Source: Branchinecta lynchi (Eukaryota; Arthropoda; Branchiopoda; Anostraca; Branchinectidae). From it: a DNA stretch of 64,000 nt. Positions 43,830 through 56,097 of this stretch are shown piece after piece (positions within the stretch are counted from its first letter, which is position 1; each line of letters starts with the position of its first letter). Made by a program: the position numbers and the translations under genes. The notes beneath the pieces were generated by a model. It had not been told where the DNA came from. It searched no databases and worked only from the letters and a program-made list of their open reading frames with translations. The DNA is taken from positions 26,871,464 through 26,935,463 of the forward strand of contig JAKZAP010000007.1 of NCBI GenBank assembly GCA_023053575.1. The letters are read 5' to 3'.

Positions 43830-45868
43830 CTGTATTGGAATCCAATACAAGCGTTACGTCACTTTCCTTTGATCTAGTTTACCTCAGAAAACACCATGTA
43901 GTCTATTCCTATCGGTAAATATATATTTTAATATATATATAGAGAGAGCCGAGCGCGTTTACATTTATAAGACGTCCTAGGGACAATCAAATCCCATATT
44001 GGGTGCTCAATCACACGACGTCACTTTGTGATTGACGCGATTGGAGTCCTCGAGGGAATCAAGAGGAACGGCAAGAATAGAGGGTGTCACTCAACACGGA
44101 TTCCGCGTCCGGAAAACAACAACAACACGGGAAATTCTTCCAAACTGGATTTGTTTGAAACAAAAATAAGCAGTTGACAAAATTAGTCTGGATCCATTTG
44201 TTTATTCTGATTGTTATGAAATTATTTTACTAAAACTCGATTCCCTTCCGAATTTGAAAGGTTTGATGACGGTGATGATAATCGGAGCATTCCCCATTCG
44301 TTGGGGGTGAGCGATTCCCTGGGACAAACATAAACGCAGGGACTCCTCAAAACGAGTCCCGGGCAACGGCGAGAATACATCTTTACCATGAGTTCCTATG
44401 CGTGGCGAAAACGCCCTTCCTAAAATTCCTTCCGGATTAGTTCCTTTTTTTTGCCGCTAGATGTGCTACTATAATATCCACAACGACACGTTACTTCTTG
44501 GTGTACGTTTAACAAAGTTTGATTTGGCTATTTTCAGTTTCTCCCAGGCCTGGTCTTGTTTAAAACTATTTCAAAGCCTCTGCCCATATGTGTGCTATTC
44601 CAAAATCTGTTCTGTCAAATTTTATCGAGTTCGTAAGTTCGGGCTTCCAACAGTGCTGACTTTGCCCCGGGCTTAATGCACTATTCGGGATGAAACGAAA
44701 GCCTCGTTGCTTATTCCCCTTTCAGATAACTTGTACCAGGATTTAACGTGTATTATATATATATATATATGTCTAAAACATTCGGTGCAAAGTCGTCATT
44801 GGATTCTATGAAGAGCATATTCTCGAATTGCCTTTCAGAGGCGAATCCGTGAGAACACAGAGTCGCCTTTTCGTCAAGATTTACGGTAATTAGACCATGC
44901 TTGCGCAACGGTGACGATCTAGCAGCGAAGTAGATAAATTTGGATAGATTTCTAGTGGTTTGAACGCTGTCTGTCAGTAACAGATGTCATTTCGATAAGT
45001 TTATGGTTGGTGTCACCCGTTGAGAATTTTGTTTTTAACTTTGAACTGGTAGTTGTTATTAAGGAATGGCAGAGAATCTAAAAGTAGAAAGAAATGGCAA
45101 ATACACCTGTTGAACCTGATCATTTTGCGGTTAATCGTAGCGCGCTGTCGTAATCGAGAGCCAACGTGTGGGAACTCGTCATTTTTCTTTTGTTTGCACC
45201 TTTTTATGTCTAATACATTTTTTTAACGATATCTGTCAGTAAAAGATGTCATTTTGACAAGGTTTTGCGCGGATGAAAATAGTGTATTTACTTGATACTG
45301 GCAGATGTTATTTGCGGGTAATCGTAGCGCTGTCTTAGTGGAGAGCCAACGCGTATGATACACTTTTTTAACGCTTTCTGACAGTAAAAGATTGTCACTT
45401 GCGCGGCTGAGAACTGTGTATTGGTACCGGCATTTCTTATTTGCGCGTACTTGTAGCATGTTGTCGTAGTGGATAGCCAAGGCGTGGGAACTCATCATTT
45501 TTCTTTTGTTTGCACCTTTTTCTGTATAATAAATATTTTTTTAGTTAGCTGAATTTTCTGGAGCAAACCCGGACAAGCTGAAGGAGCTGATTGTATCACA
45601 CAAGTGAAGCTGCTACTGCCAGTTGGATTATGCATTTGTTCGAGTACCGATTGGCTGCTGCACATTCTGTGCTATTTCTCGTTTTCATATTCAAATATAA
45701 AATAAGTAACTTCTTTTCTTATAAACTGTGGTAAGGTCATGGAGTAAAATATATGTAATTCCAAACAAAGAACCCCACTGATAGCCGATACCCTTGTAAG
45801 CATACATAGCGTAAATGCAAGTAAGCTAAATACTGGAATTTTGAAAAACTAAAACGTTTACGCTATGC
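43830..45868. repeat. AT-rich region with microsatellites and a three-unit tandem repeat
   Basis: (TA)n tracts at 43917-43946 and 44750-44771. At 44960-45540 three diverged units of 150-190 bp repeat 'tgtcagtaa(a/c)agatgtcat' and 'gtcgtagtggagagcc' words. No exon found. A frame at 44461-44676 has Cys residues but no splice or pattern support. Confidence 0.5.
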
Positions 45869-46811
45869 CAGAGATGGGCGAATCTGATGGTGAAAGTATT
45901 CGAATCTGAATCCAAATCTAGCTACGAATCCGATTACGAATCCACCATTTCGTGCTGAGGATTCGAATCCGGATTCGAATCTAAACTTGAAAGAAATCAA
46001 ATCATGTACATAGTTTATAGTTTAAAAATTAGAGGTGACAAAAACACTGATATCTAAGGGAATCAGGTAACGTTTAGTTGGTGGAGACCAAAAAGTTGGA
46101 TCGTCCACTGTATAAAAATTGGGAAAACGGAAACAAGAAGGACGTAGACTAGAAATTCACCCAGGAAATCTTACGTCCCCAAGAGCATTGGTTCCTCGAG
46201 AGGTTACGGTCAAATCTTGTCAGGCCTAATATTCTGATGGGGTGTCCATTGCCAACCGGATTAACTATCACAGCGATTAAAGGCTCTCGGCCAAACCTGC
46301 TCCAAAACGTGGCAATGTCTACAGAGAACTGGAGGACAGGCTACTAAAAGCTAAAATTACGTATCAAGAAGGAAATTCTTCGAGAGAAGCACTCCTGCGG
46401 GCGATTTCTCACCTTTTGAAATTAGAATAGTTTGGGGGCCTTGAGTAGTTGAAGTTTTACAGTTTCTTTAGTTGGACTTAAGTAAATAATTACTTGAAAC
46501 GTTAAGCCTATTCTTCGTATTAGCTAGGAGTAACGTAGAGTTGGTGGCGATAAACCCCTCTTCGCATTTAATGATTTAGATCTCGGATGACATGAACCAG
46601 CTACCTGCGCTACCTGTACTAATGAGTTGGCGGAAAACATACGGTGGCGGTGGACCTACCAAAATATTTGACCCTTTCGTCTGACCCAACTAATCCTCTT
46701 GATGATGCAAGCTTTCCTGGGTGGCGGAAAACAGACGGTGGCGCTAGAGCATGGTGGCGTTAGAACACCCACTTCGAAGATTCGAATCCGGATAGCGATT
46801 CACCATCTATG
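45869..46811. mobile_element. hAT-type non-autonomous element with perfect 8-bp target duplication
   Basis: Termini CAGAGATGGGCGAATC and GATTCACCATCTATG. Flanked by CGCTATGC at 45861-45868 and 46812-46819. The 943-bp interior has no transposase frame; 'gattcgaatccggattcgaa' words occur near both ends. Confidence 0.9.
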
Positions 46812-47013
46812 CGCTATGCACCCAAAGAAGAAATCGCGATGATGTTTTCACATTGAAGTCTTTTAAACTAGACTAAGCAGATCTTGCCCTGAGCTTGCAA
46901 AGGATACATGAAACAGTATATACCATTTCAAGTTCTGAGGCATGAGCCGTCACGACGCGAAAAGACCGACGCAAGAGTCTGGCTGGTAGTGAACTGGAAA
47001 CAAATAAAAAATT

Positions 47014-47079
47014 CCTCAAGCGGGATTTGAACCTGCAACCTTCGGCTCGACGGTGCTCTAATCCGTTAAGCTATCGAGG
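47014..47079 (-). tRNA. tRNA-like sequence (degenerate or SINE head)
   Basis: Minus strand CCTCGATAGCTTAACGGATT holds an A-box-like word and GGTTCAAATCCCGC a good B box. The ends CCTCGAT and CTTGAGG nearly pair. It is only 66 nt, the anticodon stem is weak, and no variable arm fits, so it is likely a tRNA pseudogene or the head of a SINE rather than a working tRNA. Confidence 0.4.
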
Positions 47080-48377
47080 GGCTTGTGATGTCTGGAAACC
47101 ATTACAGTCTTCAGTTAGTAACAGGCTACTCGAACAGTAATCTCGCTCGAGGCAAAGTTATCTAAACTGAAAGACACTTAATAAACAAAACTGGTAGTTG
47201 TCCTGATATATCAATCATAGCTTCAAGTACCTGCCCATTTGTTTAACACGGATTATCTGCACTTTCAGTATTTAGTACGTTCAACTTTTCCCCACGGAAT
47301 TGACGATGATGCCGAGAATCTTGACTGGAATTATAGTCGGCGGCAGAGGCGTGTCGTATGGGAGAGGAGGCCCCCCTCCCCCCTCAGAGTTGTCGGTCTG
47401 ACGGCGTGAAGCTTTTGAAACTGAATCTAAGTTTCAGTTCCGTAGGAAAAGTTGAGATTTGTTCATAGTTAACCATATAGATGATGAAAACGCAGAATTT
47501 CTAGTGAACCTACAGGCAGAAAATCCGGCGGGGATTGACTGTCTATCTGCCCCAAGAGCTTGTTTGTGATAAACCAGGGACAGCGGTGCTTCCAGTCGTT
47601 GATAGCAACTATAATCGTGTTCTTTTTCGTCGTTCGTCGTTCGTCGTTGTCGTTACGAAGAACGTCGTTTAAATGTTTTCATAGTAGTGTTTTCTTTGGC
47701 ACGTTCTAAAAACATCGTTTCACGAACGAAGTTGATACGAAAACGTTAATGGTCCAACTAACTTAATATTTGCAATAGTAGCTATAATAAAGTACTAAAA
47801 TAGATTTTAGCAGAACAGGACCATTGTTTTTAAAGTTGGTTCACAACTTTAATTGGTTTTGTTGAGAATTTTGAAAATTCGCGCCTAATTACTAACGGTG
47901 ATGTTGAAACTGACTTTCCGGCTCAGTTCGTCGTTTTAGGAGCGACCAATGAAACGGCAGTTCAAACGAAAAAGAAAACTCCTTAGTATCGGCAGTTCAA
48001 CGCCGATCACGAACGGCATTGTAAAGAAAGCGTTTGTAGTAGAACGACGGTTGGAACGACGAATCGAACGACGAAAATGAATGCAGCGAATCTGTTATGG
48101 AGACATCCCATAGCACTTTGCTCTGAAATAGTCCTCCTAGTTATTCCCTCCCTCTATCGCCTACTTTTCTATATATCTCTTCGGTTTTCATCACCATCAT
48201 TAATTTCCCGACATCGTGACAATAGGTCACTCTGTCTTTATCCGCTAGCTCCAGTTAGCTGCTGACTAATCCTCGGTCAGGCTTTGATCCATTTCATTCT
48301 AACTATTTTGGGCTACGGAATGAGTCCGTACCCAAAAGCAGTTCTCTTTCATCCCGAGTCCGAGCAGCACCTGTCTG
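47080..48377. other. Spacer with a TCGT foldback
   Basis: 47625-48078 is bounded by 'ttcgtcgttcgtcgttcgtcg' and its inverse 'aacgacgaatcgaacgacgaa', a small foldback. The rest is unrecognised. Confidence 0.45.
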
Positions 48378-49696
48378 CAGGGGCGTCGCAAGGGGGGGGG
48401 GGGTGCAGCACCCCCCACCTTTTTGAGATTCGGTAAAAATTTGTTCGGTATTTTTTCGATAGCAGAACTGTTCGATAAATTTACGAGGATTCGGTAGTTA
48501 TATAGAATAATAAATAGGCAATCTGTACAAATCTCTTCGGTATAATGATCGGGATTCGGTATATTTGTCAGTATTCGGTAGTTATCACGAATTTGGTGAG
48601 AGAACTTACTGAAATCATTTGGTAATTTTTCGATGCCGGAACTATTCGGTATATTTATGGAGATTCCGTAGTTACGCAGAACCCCGAATAACCGATTGGT
48701 TCAAAATTATTCGGTATCATCATTAGGATTCGGTAATTTATGCAGTATAATTTCCAGGATTAGCAAGTTAACCACGAATACTGACTTTGTTCCAGTTTCG
48801 ACGAAAGTATACCGAATATGAATATTGTTCGGTAGTGTTTCGATACCAAAACAATTCGGTATAATAACCGGGATACGCTAGTTATACAGAATTCCGAAAA
48901 TGCTATCGGCCTAAACTTATTCGGTATAATAAGTGGAATTCGGTAATTTATTCGTTATAGTTGCCAGGATTCGCAAGTTACCACGAACCTCGAAACTCAG
49001 AAGACGTCGAGTGAAGCACTGGTCGCAGACAAAACGGATGATCTATGATATCATCGATAGTCCTTACTTTTATTTTGGGTTCCAAAAAGAATATCTATCC
49101 AAAAATATTTCGAAAATCCGCCTGCAGCCCATTTCGTAATATTCTCTATTTTGTGTAACGTCGCGTCATTTGACGGGGGTTTCAAGCCAGTTTTAGGATT
49201 GAGATTTCGAAACATTAAAAGCTAGAATTTGGATGGAAATTAAGATTAAAATTAAAAGCAAAAAAAAATTTCGCATGCGGCGCTCACTTTATGTGATTAT
49301 GGGTAGTATATTGACTATCCATCCGGTTTCGGGAACTTCTTGAAGTCTCGGTGTTTAATCAACGGTAAATGATAGAATTTGAAAGAGAAGTAGTTAGTTT
49401 TAGCCTACAGCAAAAATATTGATTTAGAAAATTTTCGCCTGCGGCCCTCGATTTCATTTTCTATTCGCTATTAGAGGCAGTATATTCTCCATGTGGCCTT
49501 CGCCAGAACGCTGCCTAATAGTTGGCTTATCGTCTTTCATGCTGCCCTTTATTGTTAATCTTCCTAGGGATAATCTTCTCTGTTCCATAATTTAAAGCTC
49601 AAATTCTTAGTTCTAGGATTCGGTAAAATTTTTGAAAGATTCGGTAAAATTTTTGCTCTGCACCCCCCTACCGAAAATGAACTTGCGACACCCCTG
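48378..49696. mobile_element. hAT-type non-autonomous element with perfect 8-bp target duplication
   Basis: Termini CAGGGGCGTCGCAAG and CTTGCGACACCCCTG. Flanked by CCTGTCTG at 48370-48377 and 49697-49704. The 1,319-bp interior is built of degenerate 'attcggtaattat' words and two 'cgcctgc(a/g)gccc' words. No transposase frame. Related to repeat J. Confidence 0.92.
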
Positions 49697-49704
49697 CCTG
49701 TCTG

Positions 49705-50141
49705 TTATGTTATATTTATGGTAAGGACCAATTTATATATTTAATTAGGGCCCAGTCTTGTACATTATTTACATACATATGTTGTGTACTCCTGTAAATG
49801 GTTTCGTACAATAAAATAACCAATGTAATGGTCCATCTCGGTTAGTAGGCCTCGGGCTTGACTGGATGTGTGAATTCCAGCTTTCGCTAGGATGTGTGAA
49901 CCAGCTTGATTAGGGATTTTTGGATTGACTGCGGCTGATTACAGAATTCCCTGAGACTTTCCCTTGTCTCTTATGTCCGGTTACCTCGCTGGTCCTGGGT
50001 CTAGTGGGCACCTACGGTGTCAGAATGTCTACAGCCCACACCCCAGAAGCCTTATATTCATTAAACCTTGCTTACCACTCGTTCATCCTTACAACACCAG
50101 GGGCGTCAAGTATAGGCGGAGGAGGGGGGGGGGGGAGGTTT
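49705..50141. other. Spacer
   Basis: Unrecognised. 50098-50110 (CAGGGGCGTCAAG) resembles the end of the hAT element at 48378 but no partner end is present. Confidence 0.35.
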
Positions 50142-51797
50142 TTATGGCACTTGCAGCTCAGCTGAAGTGCCATATTCCGATCACTTTTCGGTCTGTCGGT
50201 CTGTCTGTCAGGCCACTCATCTCGATTTAGGGTAGTTCCAGATGTGCTAGGAAGATAAAACTTGGCAGGCATATGGGGGACCCTACCAAACTAACTTGGA
50301 AATAGTCTATTCCCCGATTCAACTACCATGGGGGGAATGAGGGAGGAGGAATCCGAATATCGACGTATTTTTACCTTTTGAAAGGGTAATCGGATTTTAA
50401 TGAGATTTGATATTTGAAAAGAACTCTTGTCTCAGATGTCACACTTCAAGTCCGGAAAGGATCCGGAGGCTCTGGGCGGAGTTGGAGGGGGGGGGGGGGG
50501 GGGGGCGGAAATCGTGTGTCATATCCAGAGTAGATGGATCGGAATGAAACTTTGTGCGAAGAACAAGGACAAGCCCCAGATACATAGTTGACAAGACCGG
50601 ATCGGATCCGAGCACTCTGCGGGGAGTCGGAGGGAGGGTTCTGGAATTCCGGTGATCCCGACTTAAGATGTTTACAAATGTGCTAGGACGATGAAACTTG
50701 GCAGGCATATTAGGGACACGACCAAACTATCTTGGAAACAGTCACTTCCCTGATCCGACCACAGTGGGGGAGTGGAGGGAGAGGATCCGGAATATTGACG
50801 TATTTATAGGTTTGGAACGGGAATCCGACCTTGACGAAACTTGATATTTGGAAAGACCTCGTCTCTCAGATGTCGCAATTCAAGTCCGGAAAGATCTGGT
50901 GACTTTGGGGGAGCTGGAAGGAGGAACCAGAAATTGAATAACATGTTCAGAGTGGACGGATCGGGATGAAACTTGGTGGGAAGAACAAGCACAAGCCCTA
51001 GATACATAGTTGACGAGACCCGACCGGATTCGAGCACTGTTGTAGAGTTGGAGGGAGGGTTCCGGAATTCCGGTGATCCTTACTTAAGATGCTTACATAT
51101 GTGCTAGGACGATGCAACTTGGCAGGCGTATTAGAGACCCGACCGAACTAACTTGGAAATAGTCACTTTCTCGATCCGACTACCGTGGGGGAAGGGGAGG
51201 AGGGAGAATCCGGAATATTGACGTATTAATAGCTTTCTTACGGGGAATCGGATCTTAGTGAAACTTGATATTTGGAAAGACCTCGTGTCTCAGATGTCCC
51301 TTTTCAAGTGCCAACAGTATCCGATCAATGTGGGGGAGTTGGGGGGGGGGAGCGGAAATTTTGTGACACGCTTGGAATATAACTGTTGGTATAAGACTTG
51401 GTGGGAAGAACAAGCGTTAGCCTTAGATACATCACTGATAGAACCGGACCGGATTCGGACACTCGTAGTCGGATCGGATCGGTCGGATCGCAGTTTAAGG
51501 TAGGCTACTTCAACATGTACTAGGACGATGAAACTTGGCTTGAACATTAGAGACTTGACAAGATTGGTACCTTAAAGTACTCATCTTAACCGCAAAGTAC
51601 ACAAAATACTTGTCAGCAAAACCTTCATGTTCATGACCCCCCTGAGCGCATGATCATTTTTGCCTCAAGGGTTTTGATTCTGATGATTACAGAAAGAAAA
51701 AAATTAGAAAACGGTACAATCTCATGATTTCCAAGGGTCCATCGTCATTCTTATTTACCAAGTGATGCAAGTGCTATATGAGCTTCCAGCTCTTGTG
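50142..51797 (+). repeat. Family A repeat copy, complete
   Basis: Starts at hairpin ATGGCACTTGCAGC...GCTGAAGTGCCAT (50144-50173) and ends 'atatgagcttccagctcttgt'. The body has three full ~430-bp units (50230-51500). It contains the longest G-run of the window (50486-50505). Confidence 0.75.
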
Positions 51798-52009
51798 TGG
51801 ATAATCTGTCGAGTTTTCGTCAAAACAGTCATTTTTTTTCGGCAGAAGCAGTCGGTAAAAATGACCACAAGTCCATAAATACCTTGCCCCCCTCCCGCCA
51901 AACATTTTGGCTAGTAACACTTCTGGACATAATTTGTCTACAGGATACCGTAGTTCGCCAAACCGTTTCGCCACGGGTATACAGTAACTGTTTAACAATT
52001 ATAACTAAG

Positions 52010-52460
52010 CCGTGGTCATGGAGTCATGGGGGGGAGAAATTTATTTTAAGGCGGGTATTCTTTTAGATCAAATGAAATTGTTAATTCACCTGAGGGCAGA
52101 TTGTTTACCGGTAGGTTTAAGAAGAAAATATTTGGGTAAGATTGGAGTTCTTTGTGGTCCGCCTGATGTGTGGAAAAATGGACGAATATATTTTCAGTTT
52201 AATGGGGGAATGTGAGGAGTTAAGATATTTGAGGAATGAAACACTTAGGGAAATGGTATGGGGGAGGAAAGACTTAAAAATATTTAAAAAAAATTTAAGT
52301 TTTAGAGATGTTAGACATTTGGGAAGATTTGTAAGGTGGCTATGATCCACAGGGAAAGTTTTTTTGTAGTTAGTTTTGTTGATGAGGTTACGGTTTGTTT
52401 TGGTGTTGTTTTGTTGTTTCCTTGGCCCTTTCTGCTTTTACGGGAATAAATTTTATCTTA
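52010..52460 (+). pseudogene. LINE 3' fragment
   Basis: Plus frames: 'LLIHLRADCLPVGLRRKYLG' then, after a frameshift, 'CGKMDEYIFSLMGECEEL' and a short basic end. Diverged copy of 31909-32400. It ends with 'ataaattttatcttatc' right at the start of the duplicated gene D segment. Confidence 0.6.
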
Positions 52461-52464
52461 TCTT

Positions 52465-52895
52465 ATAACTGGCCGAACCCTGATGATTACAGGAAGTATA
52501 AAGTTCGAGATCCATTCGAGGCAGTTGGCCTTGTTCGCTTAGACAACGAGACCATTATAATGCTGTGGACGGATTAACAGGCTTTCCCAGATGGATTTTG
52601 TTCACTTTCATTATTAGCTTGAAAGAACTCGGTTTCCCGTACGGAAAAAAGATTATTGCAAAAATCTTGGCAGTAACTTTAGTATGCAAGCAGCCGGCCC
52701 AGGTTTCTGCAGCAGAAGACCCGGAAGCTCCAAATGCAGCAGATCTGAGTCTATCGAACTTGCGTCAGAAAATGTTTTCTTGGAAAAACCCGTCCCGCAA
52801 AAACCAGAATACCACGTATGACAGTAGAAATCTGCAATGACTAGTATTATAAAGGTCTGGTAACGAATATTTTAGCGGTCAGTCGAGACAGAAAA
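52465..52895 (+). promoter_or_regulatory. Gene D upstream region and promoter
   Basis: Matches the gene C upstream region base for base over long stretches. TATAAA at 52848-52853 and initiator TCAGTC at 52879-52884, 31 nt apart. The frame seen in copy C is stopped here by TAA near 52575, so conservation is more likely regulatory or simply recent duplication. Confidence 0.55.
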
Positions 52896-52959
52896 ATGGC
52901 AGGAATTCTGTACTTGTTGTTGATCGGAATTGCGATAGCGCAAGATATCCAACCGAAAG
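52896..52959 (+). CDS. Gene D exon 1: signal peptide
   Basis: MAGILYLLLIGIAIAQ then DIQPK and phase-1 donor G|GTAGTT. Same start context as gene C. Confidence 0.8.
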
Positions 52960-55900
52960 GTAGTTGATTTTTTCAGGTTTTCACAGCCAATGTTGATCAC
53001 ACAGCCGAGGCAGCGAAGTCATAATATTATCATACGTTTCTTCCTCGATTTCCATTTGGGCCCATTTACCCTAGGTCAAGGCCGTATCCAGGGGGTGTTT
53101 GGGGGAGGACCCCCCCCCCCCCCCGAAACATACAAAAATAATCATTTGTATAGGCTTTTCCCTCCGATCTATGTCTTTTTGTACTTTTTTGTGCGACCCA
53201 CAGGCAAATCCCCACCCTCCCGAAAGGCACCCTCCCCCCCCCCCCCCCGAAATAAATTCCTGGATACGGGATTGCCCTAGGTTCACAAACAGCAAATCGC
53301 GGCGATGAACGAGATTTTTCAGTTGAAGCGCCAGAAGATTGTTATCGCTTGGATGTTCACACTGAATGTATATATATATTATTTTATATTTTTTTTTTTT
53401 ATCTTGTTGCTTGGTGATGTGGAGGTCGGTTGTGTTCGCGAGAACACCTGGTGAATTATTTGATTTTGTTTTAAAGATTGTTTTTTTCCCAACCAACGGG
53501 CAACAGAGCCCATGGGATTGTGTTTGATAAAGACATTTTGGTTTTTATATTTGTTAGTACTATGTTAGTTTTGTATACATAAGTTTGCCAATAAAAATAA
53601 CTTGAACTTGAATTTTCGTCGGGAACAGAGCTTTTGTTCGAAAAATAATAAAAATAATTAAAAATAACCCTTAAAACACTTAAAATAATAAAAAAAAAAA
53701 AAATTCTAAAGGTAATGTTGCTGTTGCGTGCATAAAATCGTACTATCGCCCGATTAAAGTTGAGTTTTCTCATTATTGAATATCCCTTGACGAAGCAACA
53801 GAAATTGCCGATTTTGGCGACGAAAATCTCGGCGATGGCCGTTATCGTTTCAGTGTGAACGTCTGTGTGAACCTAGGGTTATATACAAAACAGCTTTGAC
53901 ATATTTATCAAAGATGCACATTTCATTCGCCGTGCAGGGTCTGATTTTAACAAAACTACGTAAAAATTTACAGACTCTTCCTGTAGTTTCAAAATATCTG
54001 TACACGGCAGTGAACCTCGTAAAGAACAAGACAGGGTTGCCAAGATCTCGACTTATAAAAGTGTCACAATTGTTGACAAAAATATGCTTTGTGACATCTC
54101 AATCTTTTTTCGTATTCCGCTGTACAACTCGCAAAATTGGTAATAACTGAGTTTGGAACAAATTTTTCAAAACATTTCTTAACTGTTATATCACAGTTTT
54201 GTAACAAAGTTAAATCGGAATTGAGCTTTATTTAAGGCTTCAAACTGTTTTTGTGTACAAAATCATAAGTAAAGCCCATGTTTTGGGAGTGTTTTGGGCG
54301 GGGTAATCCGTCACTTTAGTAAAGTAAATGAAAAAGGGATTTTCTGACCTAAAAAGTGTCATTCGTAAAAAAAGATGTCACTTTCAGAGAAAAAGTGTCA
54401 CGGATACACCCAGAGACAAAAATTGTCAAAGAGCACCAAAAGTGTCACACTTGGCAACACTGAACAAGAAACGTCAACAATGCGAACCCTCTAGATTGAT
54501 TAAAATCCTGTGTAAACCAATCAGCACCGTTATCCATCTCGCTTTTCCGGCTCTTTATTGGGCACTCGATGATTCTCCATCGGCACGAAGAAATGGTCAT
54601 TCAGAATCAGTGTTGCCAACAGTGTTACAATTGCCATTTTCGTACATTTCAGCTCTGCTGGTACAATCTGGCAGAATCACATATTTTTTGGTACATTTTA
54701 CGAAGTATTATACAATGTGGTATAATTAGACTTTTATGTACTTCTGTTAAGGAAAACTGACTGACTGTGCGAGCAGAGAGAGATTTGCTTTTGTTTTTAG
54801 TGTTAAACACATAAGTTACTTACATCAACTTATTTACATACTGAATTGTTGAGAAGGGTCTGATAAGTATTTTGATCAGCGGAACGAGTGAAAAAAGGAA
54901 ATGTCTAATATAGTATTTTCTTATATTGTACTGTCTATCGCAAAATTGGGACAAGACAAAATTTTTTGGTCTTTGGTACATTTTTCGGGTATTTTTTTGT
55001 TTTCTTAAGAAGCGTTGGCAGCAAGCTTTTTAAAGAGTGTATGAGTTAAATACAGATAAACATGAATATTCCTTCAGTCCAAGCTGACTGCGAATCATAT
55101 TTGATGGTGTAAAACGGATATGTCAGCTGAATTTTATTGGAGCCATATTTCGACCCTTCTTCGCAAGGGTCCTATTCAGGCTCAAAACCACTCAAGTTGG
55201 AAAAATGAGCTTGTGGGAAACAACCTGAAGAGGACCCTTGCCAAGAAGGGCCGAAATATAGCTCCAATAACATTCAGCTGACGTATCCGTTTTACACCAT
55301 CAAATATAAAGATAAGTATTGATAGATGTAAAGTGTATTGTAACCCTCATGTATTTTGAACGACCAATTTTGTATTAAACAATATATTAAATATTAGGCA
55401 CATTTTCGACAGTACGGCTCAATGTCTGGCAAAAATCTCTGTAGCTCTTTTTGTTGTTTTCGCTAGCTATATTACCATCTACGGCATATCTGGAGAGAAA
55501 ACAACAATTCTGATCATGTTCTAAAATAACTATAACATACCTATTTTTAATCTAATCAAACAAACAAGAAAGCTGTATTCTTTCTTTCCCAGACTTCTCC
55601 AAAAGAGAAATTGTTGCTTGTTTATTGTCTTCAAGCTAAGTGTATGGTGCTGTTCCAGACCTTGCTACATAGCTGGAAGCTAGGTCTGCGTAACAGCTAA
55701 GGAGCACCCATTGAGCTTAACTAATAGCTGGTGAAAGCAACATTTTCAGGTACAGAGTTTAGGGAAAGCGGAAACGACTGTTATTAGCTTTAGATTGTAA
55801 TAGTAAAAAACATACCTGTTAGTTAGTGGGTCTGGGGCCACTAGGGATGATCTTTATTTTTTTAATGGCAGATCAAAAGATCACCTGTGGAAGATCCTGT

Positions 55901-56086
55901 CCGAAAACTCGACCAGGAACGGTCGGAGTTTGCTTCGAGAGTTGTGGAAACGGTTGTCCCCTTGGACAAGGCTGTTGCTCAAACGGATGTGGCTATACCT
56001 GCAAGCGACTGCTTTCTTCCCCAGGAAGTGGAGACACGTGTCCGATTACCCGTGAGTGTGGCTTTCCCTTGCGGTTTTCTTGCTGA
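52896..56086 (+). CDS. Gene D: secreted WAP-like protein (spliced)
   Basis: Exon 1 52896-52959 joins in phase 1 to the WAP-like exon starting at 55872. As in gene C, either the GTGAGT donor at 56052 leads to a further exon (candidate 57683-57798), or the frame runs through to TGA at 56084, giving a 92-aa, 12-Cys secreted peptide. Intron 1 carries a Harbinger MITE, two nested or separate hAT MITEs and a family C foldback. About 17 kb from gene C in the same orientation. Function unknown beyond secretion and a likely disulphide-rich fold. Confidence 0.7.
53069..53878. mobile_element. PIF/Harbinger-type MITE with nested insertions
   Basis: TTA target duplications at 53066-53068 and 53879-53881, with CCCTAGGT and ACCTAGGG ends: the same insertion as 36512-36884 in gene C. 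It has since received a hAT MITE in its left terminal repeat (53077-53274) and a retroposon-like insert at about 53367-53612, ending 'aataacttgaacttgaa'. Confidence 0.8.
53077..53274. mobile_element. hAT-type MITE nested in the Harbinger terminal repeat
   Basis: Termini CAAGGCCGTATCCAGG and CCTGGATACGGGATTG. Flanked by CCCTAGGT at 53069-53076 and 53275-53282. The empty site is present in gene C at 36512-36519. Only 198 bp, with C-runs near both ends. Confidence 0.93.
54032..54461. mobile_element. hAT-type MITE with 8-bp target duplication
   Basis: Termini CAGGGTTGCCAAG and CTTGGCAACACT. Flanked by GAACAAGA at 54024-54031 and 54462-54469. Absent from gene C. Shares the 'aaaagtgtcac' interior with 25074-25487. 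Confidence 0.85.
54620..55060. repeat. Possible further hAT-like remnant
   Basis: Begins CAGTGTTGCCAACAGTG and has 'ggtacatttt' words at both ends. The right end ('gcgttggcagcaag') is only an approximate inverse, and no target duplication is found. Confidence 0.4.
55075..55310. mobile_element. Family C foldback, complete short form
   Basis: Left arm 'ccaagctgactgcgaatcat' to 'cttcgcaagggtcc', right arm 'aagaggacccttgccaag' to 'ttttacaccatcaaatat' are inverted. Arms about 110 bp, short loop. Single arms lie at 6030, 18270, 42660 and 57805; a long form is at 59705-60230. Confidence 0.7.
55872..56051 (+). CDS. Gene D exon 2: 10-Cys WAP-like module
   Basis: Acceptor 'tttttttaatggcag'. 180 nt, phase 1-1. 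Same ten-Cys pattern as gene C, with CSNGCGYTC at the WAP end. The differences from gene C are mostly in loop residues (for example PKTRPGTVGV against PETRPGTFGI), and all Cys are kept. Readthrough ends at TGA 56086. Confidence 0.82.
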
Positions 56087-56097
56087 CACCAAAACAC

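Noticed and set aside
44461..44676. 71-aa frame with six Cys as another family member
   Set aside because: No signal peptide, no phase-1 acceptor and spacing unlike any module of the cluster.
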